The notes beneath the pieces were generated by a model. It worked only from the letters and a program-made list of their open reading frames with translations, did no database searches and was not told the origin of the DNA. The position numbers were made by a program, and so were the translations under genes. A stretch of 48,912 nucleotides of DNA, from the NCBI RefSeq assembly GCF_029869545.1, contig NZ_JARWQD010000217.1, positions 1 to 48,912 on the forward strand. Direction: 5' to 3'. This document shows positions 32,838-40,117 of the stretch, one piece after another; position 1 is the first letter of the stretch, and every line of letters starts with the position of its first letter. The DNA comes from Nocardia wallacei (GTDB lineage Bacteria > Actinomycetota > Actinomycetes > Mycobacteriales > Mycobacteriaceae).

Positions 32838-33827
32838 TCACCCGCTCGGCCGGTCGAAGGCCGCGCCGACCTCGGTCACGGTCCGGGTGATCACCTCGTC
32901 GAAGCGCAGGTCGAAACCGTCGGCGGCCCGCGGTTGCCGCCGGAGCTCGCCGGTCTGGTGGATCAGGTCGAGGATCTGCTGCTGCCGATCGATCAGCCGC
33001 TGGTCCAGATGCGGAAAGACGTTGCCGTCCAGGGCATTCAGAATCCGGGTGGCATCCTCGGCGCTCACCTTCTGGTTCTCCATGTAGTACCGGCGCGCCC
33101 ACTCCTGCGGATGGGTGTTCGCCCAGTGGAACGACCGGATGAAGGCCGCCACGAACGCGCGCACCGCGGCCGCCTTCGCCGGATCCCGCACCACCGCCCG
33201 CCGCGCGTACAGGTATCCCAGCCCCGGATAGATGCCCGCGGTCTCCGCGTCCGGCAGCACCGTCGCGCCGGGCGTGCGGAAGAAGCGGGTGAGCCGCGGC
33301 TCGTCCAGCGGCGCGACATCCACCTGGCCGGTGCGGACGGCGTCGTTGAAGTCGGCCAGCGGCAACCGGACCGCTTCCACATCGCCGAGTGTCAGCCCGG
33401 CCTTGGACAGGGCCCGCAGCACCGCGGCCTGCTGGGCGGTGCCCGGAGCGTAGGCGACCTTCCGGCCCCGCAGATCGGCCAGCGTCCGGACCGGACGTCC
33501 CGGTGCCACAGCGAGTTCGAATGCCGTGCTGCTGTACTGCCAGGCCGCGACGATCGGCACGTCCCGCCCGTCGGTCAGCGCGTGAAACGACACACCCACC
33601 GGGGCGATATCGGCGGCCTCCGCGCGAAACGCCTCCAGCACCGCGGGGCCGCCGATGAAGTCGGCGAACCTCACCTCGAACGGCAGTCGCTCCAGTTCCC
33701 CGGAGGCACGCAGCGCCGACTGCAGCAGCTCCTGCTGGTCCGCGACGACCAGCTGCGTCCCCGGCGGCACCGCGGTCGGCAGCGGAGCGTCCGCGACCGG
33801 ACCTTCCGACGCGTCCGGGGAGTCCAA
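32838..33827 (-). CDS. SsuA-like substrate-binding protein lacking its export signal
   Basis: About 329 residues if started at the TTG 33827; no better start is in frame. The mature domain is intact and close to the paralogue at 36791-37873: P-P-G-T-Q-L-V-V-A-D-Q-Q-E, S-G-E-L-E-R-L-P-F, Y-A-P-G-T-A-Q-Q-A-A-V-L-R-A and F-D-L-R-F-D-E-V-I-T-R-T-V-T-E. The paralogue begins with a lipoprotein signal and L-T-G-C lipobox; here the gene runs straight from the preceding monooxygenase stop (33854) into the mature part, with only 26 bp between. The export signal therefore appears deleted. The product would be stranded in the cytosol, so this may be a decaying duplicate. Confidence 0.75.
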   Translation of the reverse strand: MDSPDASEGPVADAPLPTAVPPGTQLVVADQQELLQSALRASGELERLPFEVRFADFIGGPAVLEAFRAEAADIAPVGVSFHALTDGRDVPIVAAWQYSSTAFELAVAPGRPVRTLADLRGRKVAYAPGTAQQAAVLRALSKAGLTLGDVEAVRLPLADFNDAVRTGQVDVAPLDEPRLTRFFRTPGATVLPDAETAGIYPGLGYLYARRAVVRDPAKAAAVRAFVAAFIRSFHWANTHPQEWARRYYMENQKVSAEDATRILNALDGNVFPHLDQRLIDRQQQILDLIHQTGELRRQPRAADGFDLRFDEVITRTVTEVGAAFDRPSG

Positions 33828-33853
33828 CCCTGCGCGACATGAACATGGGGAAT

Positions 33854-35206
33854 CTATGCTCGACTCGCCGGAACCGGAGACTGCGCGGAACGGCCCTGCG
33901 GGCGTGGCAGCCCGAAGTGGTCGCGCAGGGTGGTGCCGGTGTATTCGGTGCGGAAGAGGTTGCGGCGCTGGAGGATCGGGACGACCGTCGCGGCGAAGAC
34001 CTCGAGTCCGCCGGGGTAGTAGGGCGGCATGATGTTGAAGCCGTCGGCGGCCCCGGTGCGAAACCAGTCCTCGATGGTGTCGGCGACCTGCTCGGGGGTC
34101 CCGGCGAAGACGCGGTGGCCGCGCGCGCCCGCCAACCGGTGCAGCAGGCCGCGCAGGGTGGGGCGGTCGCGGCGCACGATCCCGGCGACGACCTGTCGCC
34201 GGCTGGCGGCGTTGTCGGTGACATCGCCCGCGTCGGCGAACAATTCGGCCGGGACCGGTTCGTCGAGCGGCAGGTGCCGCAGCTTCTCCCCCGCGATGTT
34301 CTCGAGCTGGCCCAGCCCGTACTCGGGAACGGTGAGCTCGTTGAATTCGCGCTCCAGGCGTTGCGCCGCGGCCTCGGTGTCCCCGATGAAGGGGCTGATT
34401 CCGGGCAGGATCTTCACGTGGTCGGGGTCGCGGCCGAACTCCCGGACCCGGCGCTTGATGTCGGCGTAGAACGACTGGGCGTCCTCCCGGCGCTGATGGG
34501 CGGTGAATATGGCCTCGGCGTAGCGTGCGGCGAAGGCACGCCCGTCGTTGGAGGCACCGGCCTGGACCAGCACCGGGTAGCCCTGCCGGGTGCGGGCGGA
34601 GCTGAACGGCCCACGCACGCGCAGATATTCGCCCTCGAAGTCGATGCGGTGGATCTTGTCCGGGTCGGCGTAGCGGCCCGCCGCGCGGTCGAACAGGATC
34701 GCGTCGTCCTCCCAGCTGTCCCACAGCGCCACCACCGCGGCCACGAATTCCCGTGCGCGCGCGTAGCGTTCGGCGTGCGCGGGGTGCCGGTCCAGCCCGA
34801 AATTGGCGGCGGCGAGGTCGGTGCCGGTGGTGACGATATTCCAGCCCGCGCGACCGCCGGAGATGTGGTCGAGCGAGGAGAACAGCCGCGCCAGATTGTA
34901 GGGCTCGTAGTAGGTGGTGGACGCCGTCGCGATCAGCCCCAGATGCGTTGTGGCGGAGGCGATCGCGGTCAGCAGCGTGATCGGTTCCAGGCCGGGTGCG
35001 GCGTTGTAGCGGATGTCGGTGCGCAGCGCCGGGCCGTCGGCGAAGAACACCGCGTCCAGCTTCGCGGCCTCGGCGGTGCGGCCGATCTCCTGGTAGTAGG
35101 TGACGTCGTAGATGCGATCGGCCCGGCTGTCGGGGTGCCGCCACGCGGCCTCGTGGTGACCCGCGGGATAGATGAATGCGTTGAGGTTCAGCTGCCGGTC
35201 GCTCAT
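33854..35206 (-). CDS. NtaA/SnaA/DszA-family FMNH2-dependent monooxygenase
   Basis: 450 residues, ATG 35206 overlapping the stop of the ABC ATPase gene by 4 bp (ATGA). Typical family sequence: L-N-L-N-A-F-I-Y-P-A-G-H-H, D-A-V-F-F-A-D-G-P-A-L, W-N-I-V-T-T (about 123-128), Q-A-G-A-S-N-D-G-R-A-F-A, A-D-G-F-N-I-M-P-P-Y-Y-P-G-G-L. These class C flavin monooxygenases cleave C-S or C-N bonds in sulfones, aminopolycarboxylates and similar compounds with FMNH2 from a separate reductase. Inside an SsuABC-like operon the substrate is probably an organosulfur compound. No reductase is in the operon; the FMN reductase at 24159 is one candidate. Confidence 0.92.
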   Translation of the reverse strand: MSDRQLNLNAFIYPAGHHEAAWRHPDSRADRIYDVTYYQEIGRTAEAAKLDAVFFADGPALRTDIRYNAAPGLEPITLLTAIASATTHLGLIATASTTYYEPYNLARLFSSLDHISGGRAGWNIVTTGTDLAAANFGLDRHPAHAERYARAREFVAAVVALWDSWEDDAILFDRAAGRYADPDKIHRIDFEGEYLRVRGPFSSARTRQGYPVLVQAGASNDGRAFAARYAEAIFTAHQRREDAQSFYADIKRRVREFGRDPDHVKILPGISPFIGDTEAAAQRLEREFNELTVPEYGLGQLENIAGEKLRHLPLDEPVPAELFADAGDVTDNAASRRQVVAGIVRRDRPTLRGLLHRLAGARGHRVFAGTPEQVADTIEDWFRTGAADGFNIMPPYYPGGLEVFAATVVPILQRRNLFRTEYTGTTLRDHFGLPRPQGRSAQSPVPASRA

Positions 35207-35970
35207 ACCGCCACACCCGTCTCGGCCAATTCCGTACCGTCCTTTCGGTTGTCACCGATCACGCCGAGGCTCGCCAGCAATGCCTCGCGATGTGCCGCGA
35301 AATCCTCGGTGCCGTGCCGCCGGGGCCGCGGCAGGTCGATCCGCCGGTCCACGGCGATGCGCCCGTCGTCGAGTACCAGCACCCGGTCGGCCAGCAGCAC
35401 CGCCTCGTCGACGTCGTGGGTCACCAGCAGCACGGCGGGCGTGTGCCGGGCGCAGAGGTCCTGCAGCAGCGTGTGCATGCGGATGCGGGTGAGCGCGTCC
35501 AGCGCGCCGAACGGTTCGTCGGCCAGCAGCAGCGCCGGTTCCCGCACGAGCGAGCGGGCCAGCGCCACCCGCTGCTGCTCACCGCCGGAAAGCTCCTTCG
35601 GCCAGGCTCTTTCGCGTCCGGCCAGGCCCACCTCGGCCAGTGCGGCCTGGCCGCGGGCCCGCGCCCCGCCGCCGCGCAGGCCGAGAATCACGTTGTCCAG
35701 CACCCGCATCCACGGCAGCAGCCGAGAATCCTGGAAGACCACCGCGCGTTCGGCGGGCACGTCCAGGTCGCCGGAGCCCGCGACGCCGTCGTCGAGTTCG
35801 GCCAGCGCCCGCAGGAGGGTGCTCTTGCCCGAGCCGCTGCGGCCCAGCAGCGCCACGAACTCCCCGCGCGCGATCTCGATGTCGATGTCGCGCAACACGA
35901 TCCGAGCACCGAAGCGGCGGCTCAGCTGTCGCGTGCGCACGACCGTCAGTCCGCCAGTGTCTGCCGCCAT
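35203..35970 (-). CDS. ssuB: ABC transporter ATP-binding protein, SsuB/TauB type
   Basis: 255 residues from ATG 35970, overlapping the permease gene by 25 bp. All ABC motifs are present: Walker A L-L-G-R-S-G-S-G-K-S-T-L-L (about 45-57), Q-loop V-F-Q-D-S-R-L-L-P-W, signature L-S-G-G-E-Q-Q-R-V-A-L-A, Walker B A-L-L-L-A-D-E-P-F-G-A-L-D and switch histidine L-V-T-H-D-V-D-E-A. It powers the importer formed with the permease and lipoprotein encoded upstream. The family imports aliphatic sulfonates, taurine, nitrate or related anions; gene order suggests the sulfonate type. Confidence 0.92.
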   Translation of the reverse strand: MAADTGGLTVVRTRQLSRRFGARIVLRDIDIEIARGEFVALLGRSGSGKSTLLRALAELDDGVAGSGDLDVPAERAVVFQDSRLLPWMRVLDNVILGLRGGGARARGQAALAEVGLAGRERAWPKELSGGEQQRVALARSLVREPALLLADEPFGALDALTRIRMHTLLQDLCARHTPAVLLVTHDVDEAVLLADRVLVLDDGRIAVDRRIDLPRPRRHGTEDFAAHREALLASLGVIGDNRKDGTELAETGVAV

Positions 35971-36791
35971 GTCAGCGCCCTCCGTTCCACCACTCGCACC
36001 GCGAGATCGCCGAACAGCCCCAGCAGGCCGTAGACGACGAGCCCGACGACGATGACGTCGATCTGCCCGTAGGTGCGGGCCTGTGTCATCAGGTAGCCGA
36101 TCCCGCTGGTGGCGTTGACCTGCTCCACGACCACCAGCGCGATCCACGAGATCGTCACCGCCAGCCGCAGACCGGTGAAGAATCCCGGCAGCGCGGCGGG
36201 CAGCGCGATGCGCCGGATGAACTCCCACCGCGAAAGTTCCACCGTGCGAGCGAGTTCCACGTATCGGGCGTCGATGCTGCGCAGGTGCGCGTGCGTGTTG
36301 ATGTACACCGGGATCAGCACGCTGGTCACGATGACCAGGATCTTCATCTGCTCGCCGATGCCGAACCACACGATGAACAGCGGGATCAGCGCCAAGGTGG
36401 GAATGGACCGTTTGATCTGGATGGGCCCGTCCACCAGGGCCTCCCCGATCCGGCTCAGGCCCGCGATCAGGGCCAGCACCACACCGGCCGCCACACCGAG
36501 CGCCAGCCCGATCGCGGCCCGTCGCACCGAGGTCAGCAGGTTCGACTGCAGGCGCCCGTCGGCCAGCAGATCCCCCGCGGTCTCGGCCACCGTCCACGGC
36601 GCGGGCAGCGTCTCGGGATCCGGTGCGCCCGTGGCCGATCCGAGTATCCAGGCGCCGACCAGCAGCACCGGGCCGAGGGCGATGCCGAACGGGATCGGTT
36701 TTCCCGGGCCCAGTTTCGGCCGATTCACGCGGCGCGTCGAGGCCACGGTGGCGGCACGGCGCCGCAGGACGCCGAGGTCGATGACGGCCAT
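35946..36791 (-). CDS. ssuC: ABC transporter permease, SsuC/TauC type
   Basis: 281 residues; the ATG at 36791 overlaps the upstream stop by 1 bp (TGATG). About six membrane helices. The EAA-like loop (A-R-T-V-E-L-S-R-W-E-F-I-R-R-I-A-L-P-A-A-L-P) contacts the ATPase. S-I-P-T-L-A-L-I-P-L-F-I-V-W-F-G-I-G and G-I-G-Y-L-M-T-Q-A-R are typical of this permease group. Part of the five-gene operon. Confidence 0.92.
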   Translation of the reverse strand: MAVIDLGVLRRRAATVASTRRVNRPKLGPGKPIPFGIALGPVLLVGAWILGSATGAPDPETLPAPWTVAETAGDLLADGRLQSNLLTSVRRAAIGLALGVAAGVVLALIAGLSRIGEALVDGPIQIKRSIPTLALIPLFIVWFGIGEQMKILVIVTSVLIPVYINTHAHLRSIDARYVELARTVELSRWEFIRRIALPAALPGFFTGLRLAVTISWIALVVVEQVNATSGIGYLMTQARTYGQIDVIVVGLVVYGLLGLFGDLAVRVVERRALTWRQTLAD

Positions 36792-37873
36792 CAGTTGGCT
36801 CCCGTGCCGAACGAGGCGCCGATCTCGGTCACCGTCCGCGTGACGACCTCGTCGAAGCGCAGGTCGAAACCATCCGCGGCGCGGACCTTCCTCGGCAGTT
36901 CCCCGGCCGAGTCGATGATGTCGACGGTGCTCTGCTGACGGTCCACGAGCTGCTGGTTCAGATGCGGAAACGTATACACACCGAGGGAATCGACGATGCG
37001 TTTCGCGTCCTCGGCGCTGACCTTCTGACTGTCGACGTAGTACCTGCGAGCCCATTCGTCCCGGTGCTGATTCGACCAGTGCTGGGCCCGGATGAGCGCG
37101 CCGACCAGGGCCCGGACCGCCGCCGCCCGCGCCGGATCCCGCACGACCGCGCGCCGCGCGTACACGTACGACAGTCCGGTCGAGATTCCGGACAACTCCG
37201 CGTCCGGGATCAGCGATGTTCCCGCGGTCCGCAGCAGCCGCGTCACATTCGGCTCGATCAAGGGCGCCACATCCACCTGGCCGGTGCGGGTGGCGTCGAG
37301 GAATTCGCTCAGCTGCAAGCGGACCAGCTGCACATCCGATGTCGTCAACCCGGCCTTCGCCACCGCGCGCAGCACCGCCGCCTGCTGCGCGGTGCCCTCG
37401 GCGTACGCGATCCTCCTGCCCTTCAGATCCGCCAGCCTGGTAATCGAAATCCCCGGGGCCACACCGAATTTCAGCGACAGCGGATCGGTCTGGTACGCGG
37501 AGACGATCGGCACGTCCTGCCCCGCGGCCAAGGCGTGGATCGGCGGCACATCACCGACCTGCGCCACATCCGCCGCGCCCGCGCGGAACGCCTCGAGGAT
37601 GGCCGGGCCGCCCACGAAGTTGGCGAATTCCACGGTGAACGGCAGCCGCTCCAGCTCGCCGGAGGCCCGCAGCCAGGTCTGCACCCGCTCCTGCTGGTCG
37701 GCGACAACGAGTTTCGTACCGGGCGGGATCTCGGTCGGAAGCGGACCGGTCGCCGCCGGTCCCGCGGCCTGGTCATTGTTCGCGCACCCCGTGAGAGCCG
37801 CGACCACAACCGTAGCGAGCAGGAGCGCGACCATCCGGCCGAACCGGATCCGGGTACTGCGCGGATGAGTCAT
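36791..37873 (-). CDS. ssuA: Sulfonate-type ABC transporter substrate-binding lipoprotein
   Basis: 360 residues from ATG 37873. A basic start and hydrophobic helix (about 14-27) end in the lipobox L-T-G-C with Cys30, so the mature protein is a lipoprotein on the outer face of the membrane. The SsuA-like periplasmic-binding fold follows (L-V-V-A-D-Q-Q-E, G-G-P-A-I-L-E-A-F-R-A-G-A-A-D-V-A-Q-V-G, A-Y-A-E-G-T-A-Q-Q-A-A-V-L). The G-D-V-P-P-I-H-A motif that the last-gene paralogue lacks is present here. It is the first gene of the operon. Confidence 0.92.
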   Translation of the reverse strand: MTHPRSTRIRFGRMVALLLATVVVAALTGCANNDQAAGPAATGPLPTEIPPGTKLVVADQQERVQTWLRASGELERLPFTVEFANFVGGPAILEAFRAGAADVAQVGDVPPIHALAAGQDVPIVSAYQTDPLSLKFGVAPGISITRLADLKGRRIAYAEGTAQQAAVLRAVAKAGLTTSDVQLVRLQLSEFLDATRTGQVDVAPLIEPNVTRLLRTAGTSLIPDAELSGISTGLSYVYARRAVVRDPARAAAVRALVGALIRAQHWSNQHRDEWARRYYVDSQKVSAEDAKRIVDSLGVYTFPHLNQQLVDRQQSTVDIIDSAGELPRKVRAADGFDLRFDEVVTRTVTEIGASFGTGAN

Positions 37874-37879
37874 GCGGGC

Positions 37880-37934
37880 ATTGAATCAGGATCAAACGGA
37901 CACGAAAACGGTTAGTAGACCACCTGATTTCAAT
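37880..37934. promoter_or_regulatory. Long-spaced inverted repeat upstream of the sulfonate-type operon
   Basis: ATTGAATCAGG (37880-37890) and CCTGATTTCAAT (37923-37934) are inverted copies apart from one inserted base, separated by 32 bp. They flank the region where the operon promoter should lie, immediately upstream of the first start codon. This could be a paired operator for a sulfur-responsive regulator. The rest of the 251-bp gap contains a weak CTGG-N6-CCAG palindrome (38022-38035) and no gene. Confidence 0.45.
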
Positions 37935-38124
37935 CCCGGCCCGTGAGATGCCAGCGCGCCACCGCCGGAGCGGAGCATGGGTCGCCTTACCGTCGGTGGG
38001 GACATCTTCTGAATCAGCAATCTGGTATATCCCAGGGCCACACACCAGGCATAGAGTCGACATAAGTGAGCGGCGATTCTTGTTCTGTGGTAGAACTCCC
38101 CAGGCACAACGAAGGGGAATCTTC

Positions 38125-40080
38125 ATGGAGCCAACGGCAAAGCAGCGCGCGGCACTCGGCATCATCTGCGACACGTTCGCCCCCGGTGACGGGCTGGCGC
38201 TGCCCTCGGCGACCGAAATCGGCGCCGTCGACACCGTCTTGCGGATGCTCGCCCGCAATCCGAGCGAGGCCGAGAAGAAGCAACTGGCGACACTGTTGAA
38301 CCTGTGGGACTCCCGGTTGTTCGGGCTGCTCACCGGCAGCGGTCTGCGGCGCTTCTCCGAGCTGTCGCAGGCCGAACGCGAACAGGCACTGCTCCGGCTC
38401 GGAGATTCCCGGCTCGCGGCCAAACGCACGCTGTTCCAGGCGCTCAAGTCGGCCGCGCTGCTCGCCTACAACGTCACCCCCGGGCCGACCGGAAGCAACC
38501 CGCTGTGGAAGCAGATGGGCTACCCCGCTCCGCCCGGCCCGCTGCAGAACGCGCCGCAGCCCGCGCTCGCGCCCCTGCGCCCGACCGAACCCACCACGCT
38601 GTCCTGCGACGTCGTGGTCGTCGGTTCCGGTGCGGGCGGTGGCACCGCAGCCGCGGTGCTCGCCGAATCCGGCCTGGATGTCGTCGTCCTGGAACGCGGC
38701 GACTACTTCGACGACGCCGATTTCGGCACCGGCGAACTGGAGGGGCTGCTGCGGCTGTATGCCCCCGGGCCACAGGCCACCGCCGAAGGACAGTTCACCC
38801 TCGCCGCGGGCACCTGCCTGGGCGGCGGCACGGTCGTCAACTGGAGCACGTCGCTACCCACCCCCGCCGACGTCCGCGCCGAATGGGCCGCCCTGGGCGT
38901 ACCTCAGTTCGGCACAACCGAATTCGACGATGCGCTCGGCGCCGTGCAGCAGCGGCTCGGGGTGAACAGCGGCCGCTCCCCGCTCTCGGCGCGCGACGCC
39001 ATTCTCGAACGCGGCGCCACCGCGCTGGGCTGGGAGGTCGATTCCCTGCCGCGCAACGTCTCCGACGCGTGCGATGCCGGAGTGGACTGCGGCAGCTGTG
39101 GTTACGGGTGCCGCCGCGGCGCCAAGCAGTCGGTGACCAAAACCTGGCTCGCCGACGCCGCCGCCCGCGGCGCACGACTGGTGGTCGACGCGAACGTCCG
39201 GACGGTCGAGGTGAAAAACGGCCGCGCGCAGGGCGTTACGGCACTCACCAGCGCCGGAGTCCGGATCGAGGTGCGGGCCCGGGCGGTCGTCGCCGCGGCC
39301 GGATCGATCCAGACCCCGGCGCTGCTGAAGCGATCGGGGCTGCGCAACGACAACATCGGCCGTTACCTGCGCCTGCACCCGGCCGCCGCGGTCTACGGTG
39401 TCTTCGACGAGCAGGTCCGGCCGTGGGAGGGCGGGATGCAGGCCCGCATCTGCCGGCACCACAGGGATCTGGACGGCGACGGGTACGGCGTCATCTACGA
39501 GACCGGACCCGTGCAGCCCGGCTTGGCGGTCGGTTTCATGAACTGGCGCGGCGCCGCGGAGCATCGCGCCACCCTGCTCGATCTCGCGCACACCGGCGTG
39601 GTCGGCGTCATCACCCGCGACCGCGACCACGGCACCGTCACGGTCGACCGCAGCGGTGAACCGGTCGTGAAGTACCGGCTCTCGGCCCACGACCGGGGAC
39701 ACCTGCGGACCGGAATCGGCGGCGCCGCACAGATTCTCGAGGCCGCGGGCGCCCGCCGCATCTTCTCCGGACACCAGGCCGGGGCCATGTACGAACCCGG
39801 TCGCCGTGGTTCGCACGCCGACTTCGTCGCCGCGGGCGACGCTGCCGGATACGGCCCCGGCCAATGTTCGATGGCGGCGCTGCACATCATGGGTTCGGCC
39901 CGCATGGGCGGCTCTCCCGATATCTCCGCCACCAATCCGGACGGCGCCACCTGGGAGGTGCCCAACCTCGTCGTCGCCGACGCCTCCTGCTTCCCCACCT
40001 CCTCCGGCGTCAACCCGATGGTGTCGATCGAGGCGATCGCCTACATGAACGCCAAACGTCTTATCGCCCAGTTGGTCTGA
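38125..40080 (+). CDS. GMC oxidoreductase, long-chain alcohol oxidase type
   Basis: 651 residues from ATG 38125 (AAGGGGA 6 nt upstream). An N-terminal helical domain of about 165 residues (E-P-T-A-K-Q-R-A-A-L, L-N-L-W-D-S-R) precedes the FAD fold: V-V-V-V-G-S-G-A-G-G-G-T-A-A-A (about 169-183), V-V-V-L-E-R-G-D-Y-F, and the G-G-G-T-V-V-N-W-S block. A cysteine cluster C-D-A-G-V-D-C-G-S-C-G-Y-G-C-R-R-G-A-K-Q is typical of the fatty alcohol oxidase branch. The end carries M-G-S-A-R-M-G-G and T-S-S-G-V-N-P-M-V-S-I, with the usual active-site asparagine region. It probably oxidises long-chain alcohols to aldehydes with oxygen. Followed 37 bp later by the conservon. Confidence 0.92.
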   Translation: MEPTAKQRAALGIICDTFAPGDGLALPSATEIGAVDTVLRMLARNPSEAEKKQLATLLNLWDSRLFGLLTGSGLRRFSELSQAEREQALLRLGDSRLAAKRTLFQALKSAALLAYNVTPGPTGSNPLWKQMGYPAPPGPLQNAPQPALAPLRPTEPTTLSCDVVVVGSGAGGGTAAAVLAESGLDVVVLERGDYFDDADFGTGELEGLLRLYAPGPQATAEGQFTLAAGTCLGGGTVVNWSTSLPTPADVRAEWAALGVPQFGTTEFDDALGAVQQRLGVNSGRSPLSARDAILERGATALGWEVDSLPRNVSDACDAGVDCGSCGYGCRRGAKQSVTKTWLADAAARGARLVVDANVRTVEVKNGRAQGVTALTSAGVRIEVRARAVVAAAGSIQTPALLKRSGLRNDNIGRYLRLHPAAAVYGVFDEQVRPWEGGMQARICRHHRDLDGDGYGVIYETGPVQPGLAVGFMNWRGAAEHRATLLDLAHTGVVGVITRDRDHGTVTVDRSGEPVVKYRLSAHDRGHLRTGIGGAAQILEAAGARRIFSGHQAGAMYEPGRRGSHADFVAAGDAAGYGPGQCSMAALHIMGSARMGGSPDISATNPDGATWEVPNLVVADASCFPTSSGVNPMVSIEAIAYMNAKRLIAQLV

Positions 40081-40117
40081 CCGACAGCTCGGTCTCCGGA
40101 AATAGGCAGTTCGATCT

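Noticed and set aside
33781..33850. Alternative ATG start (near 33842) encoding an export signal for the last SsuA gene
   Set aside because: That ATG is in another reading frame and its product is arginine- and glycine-rich without a hydrophobic core.
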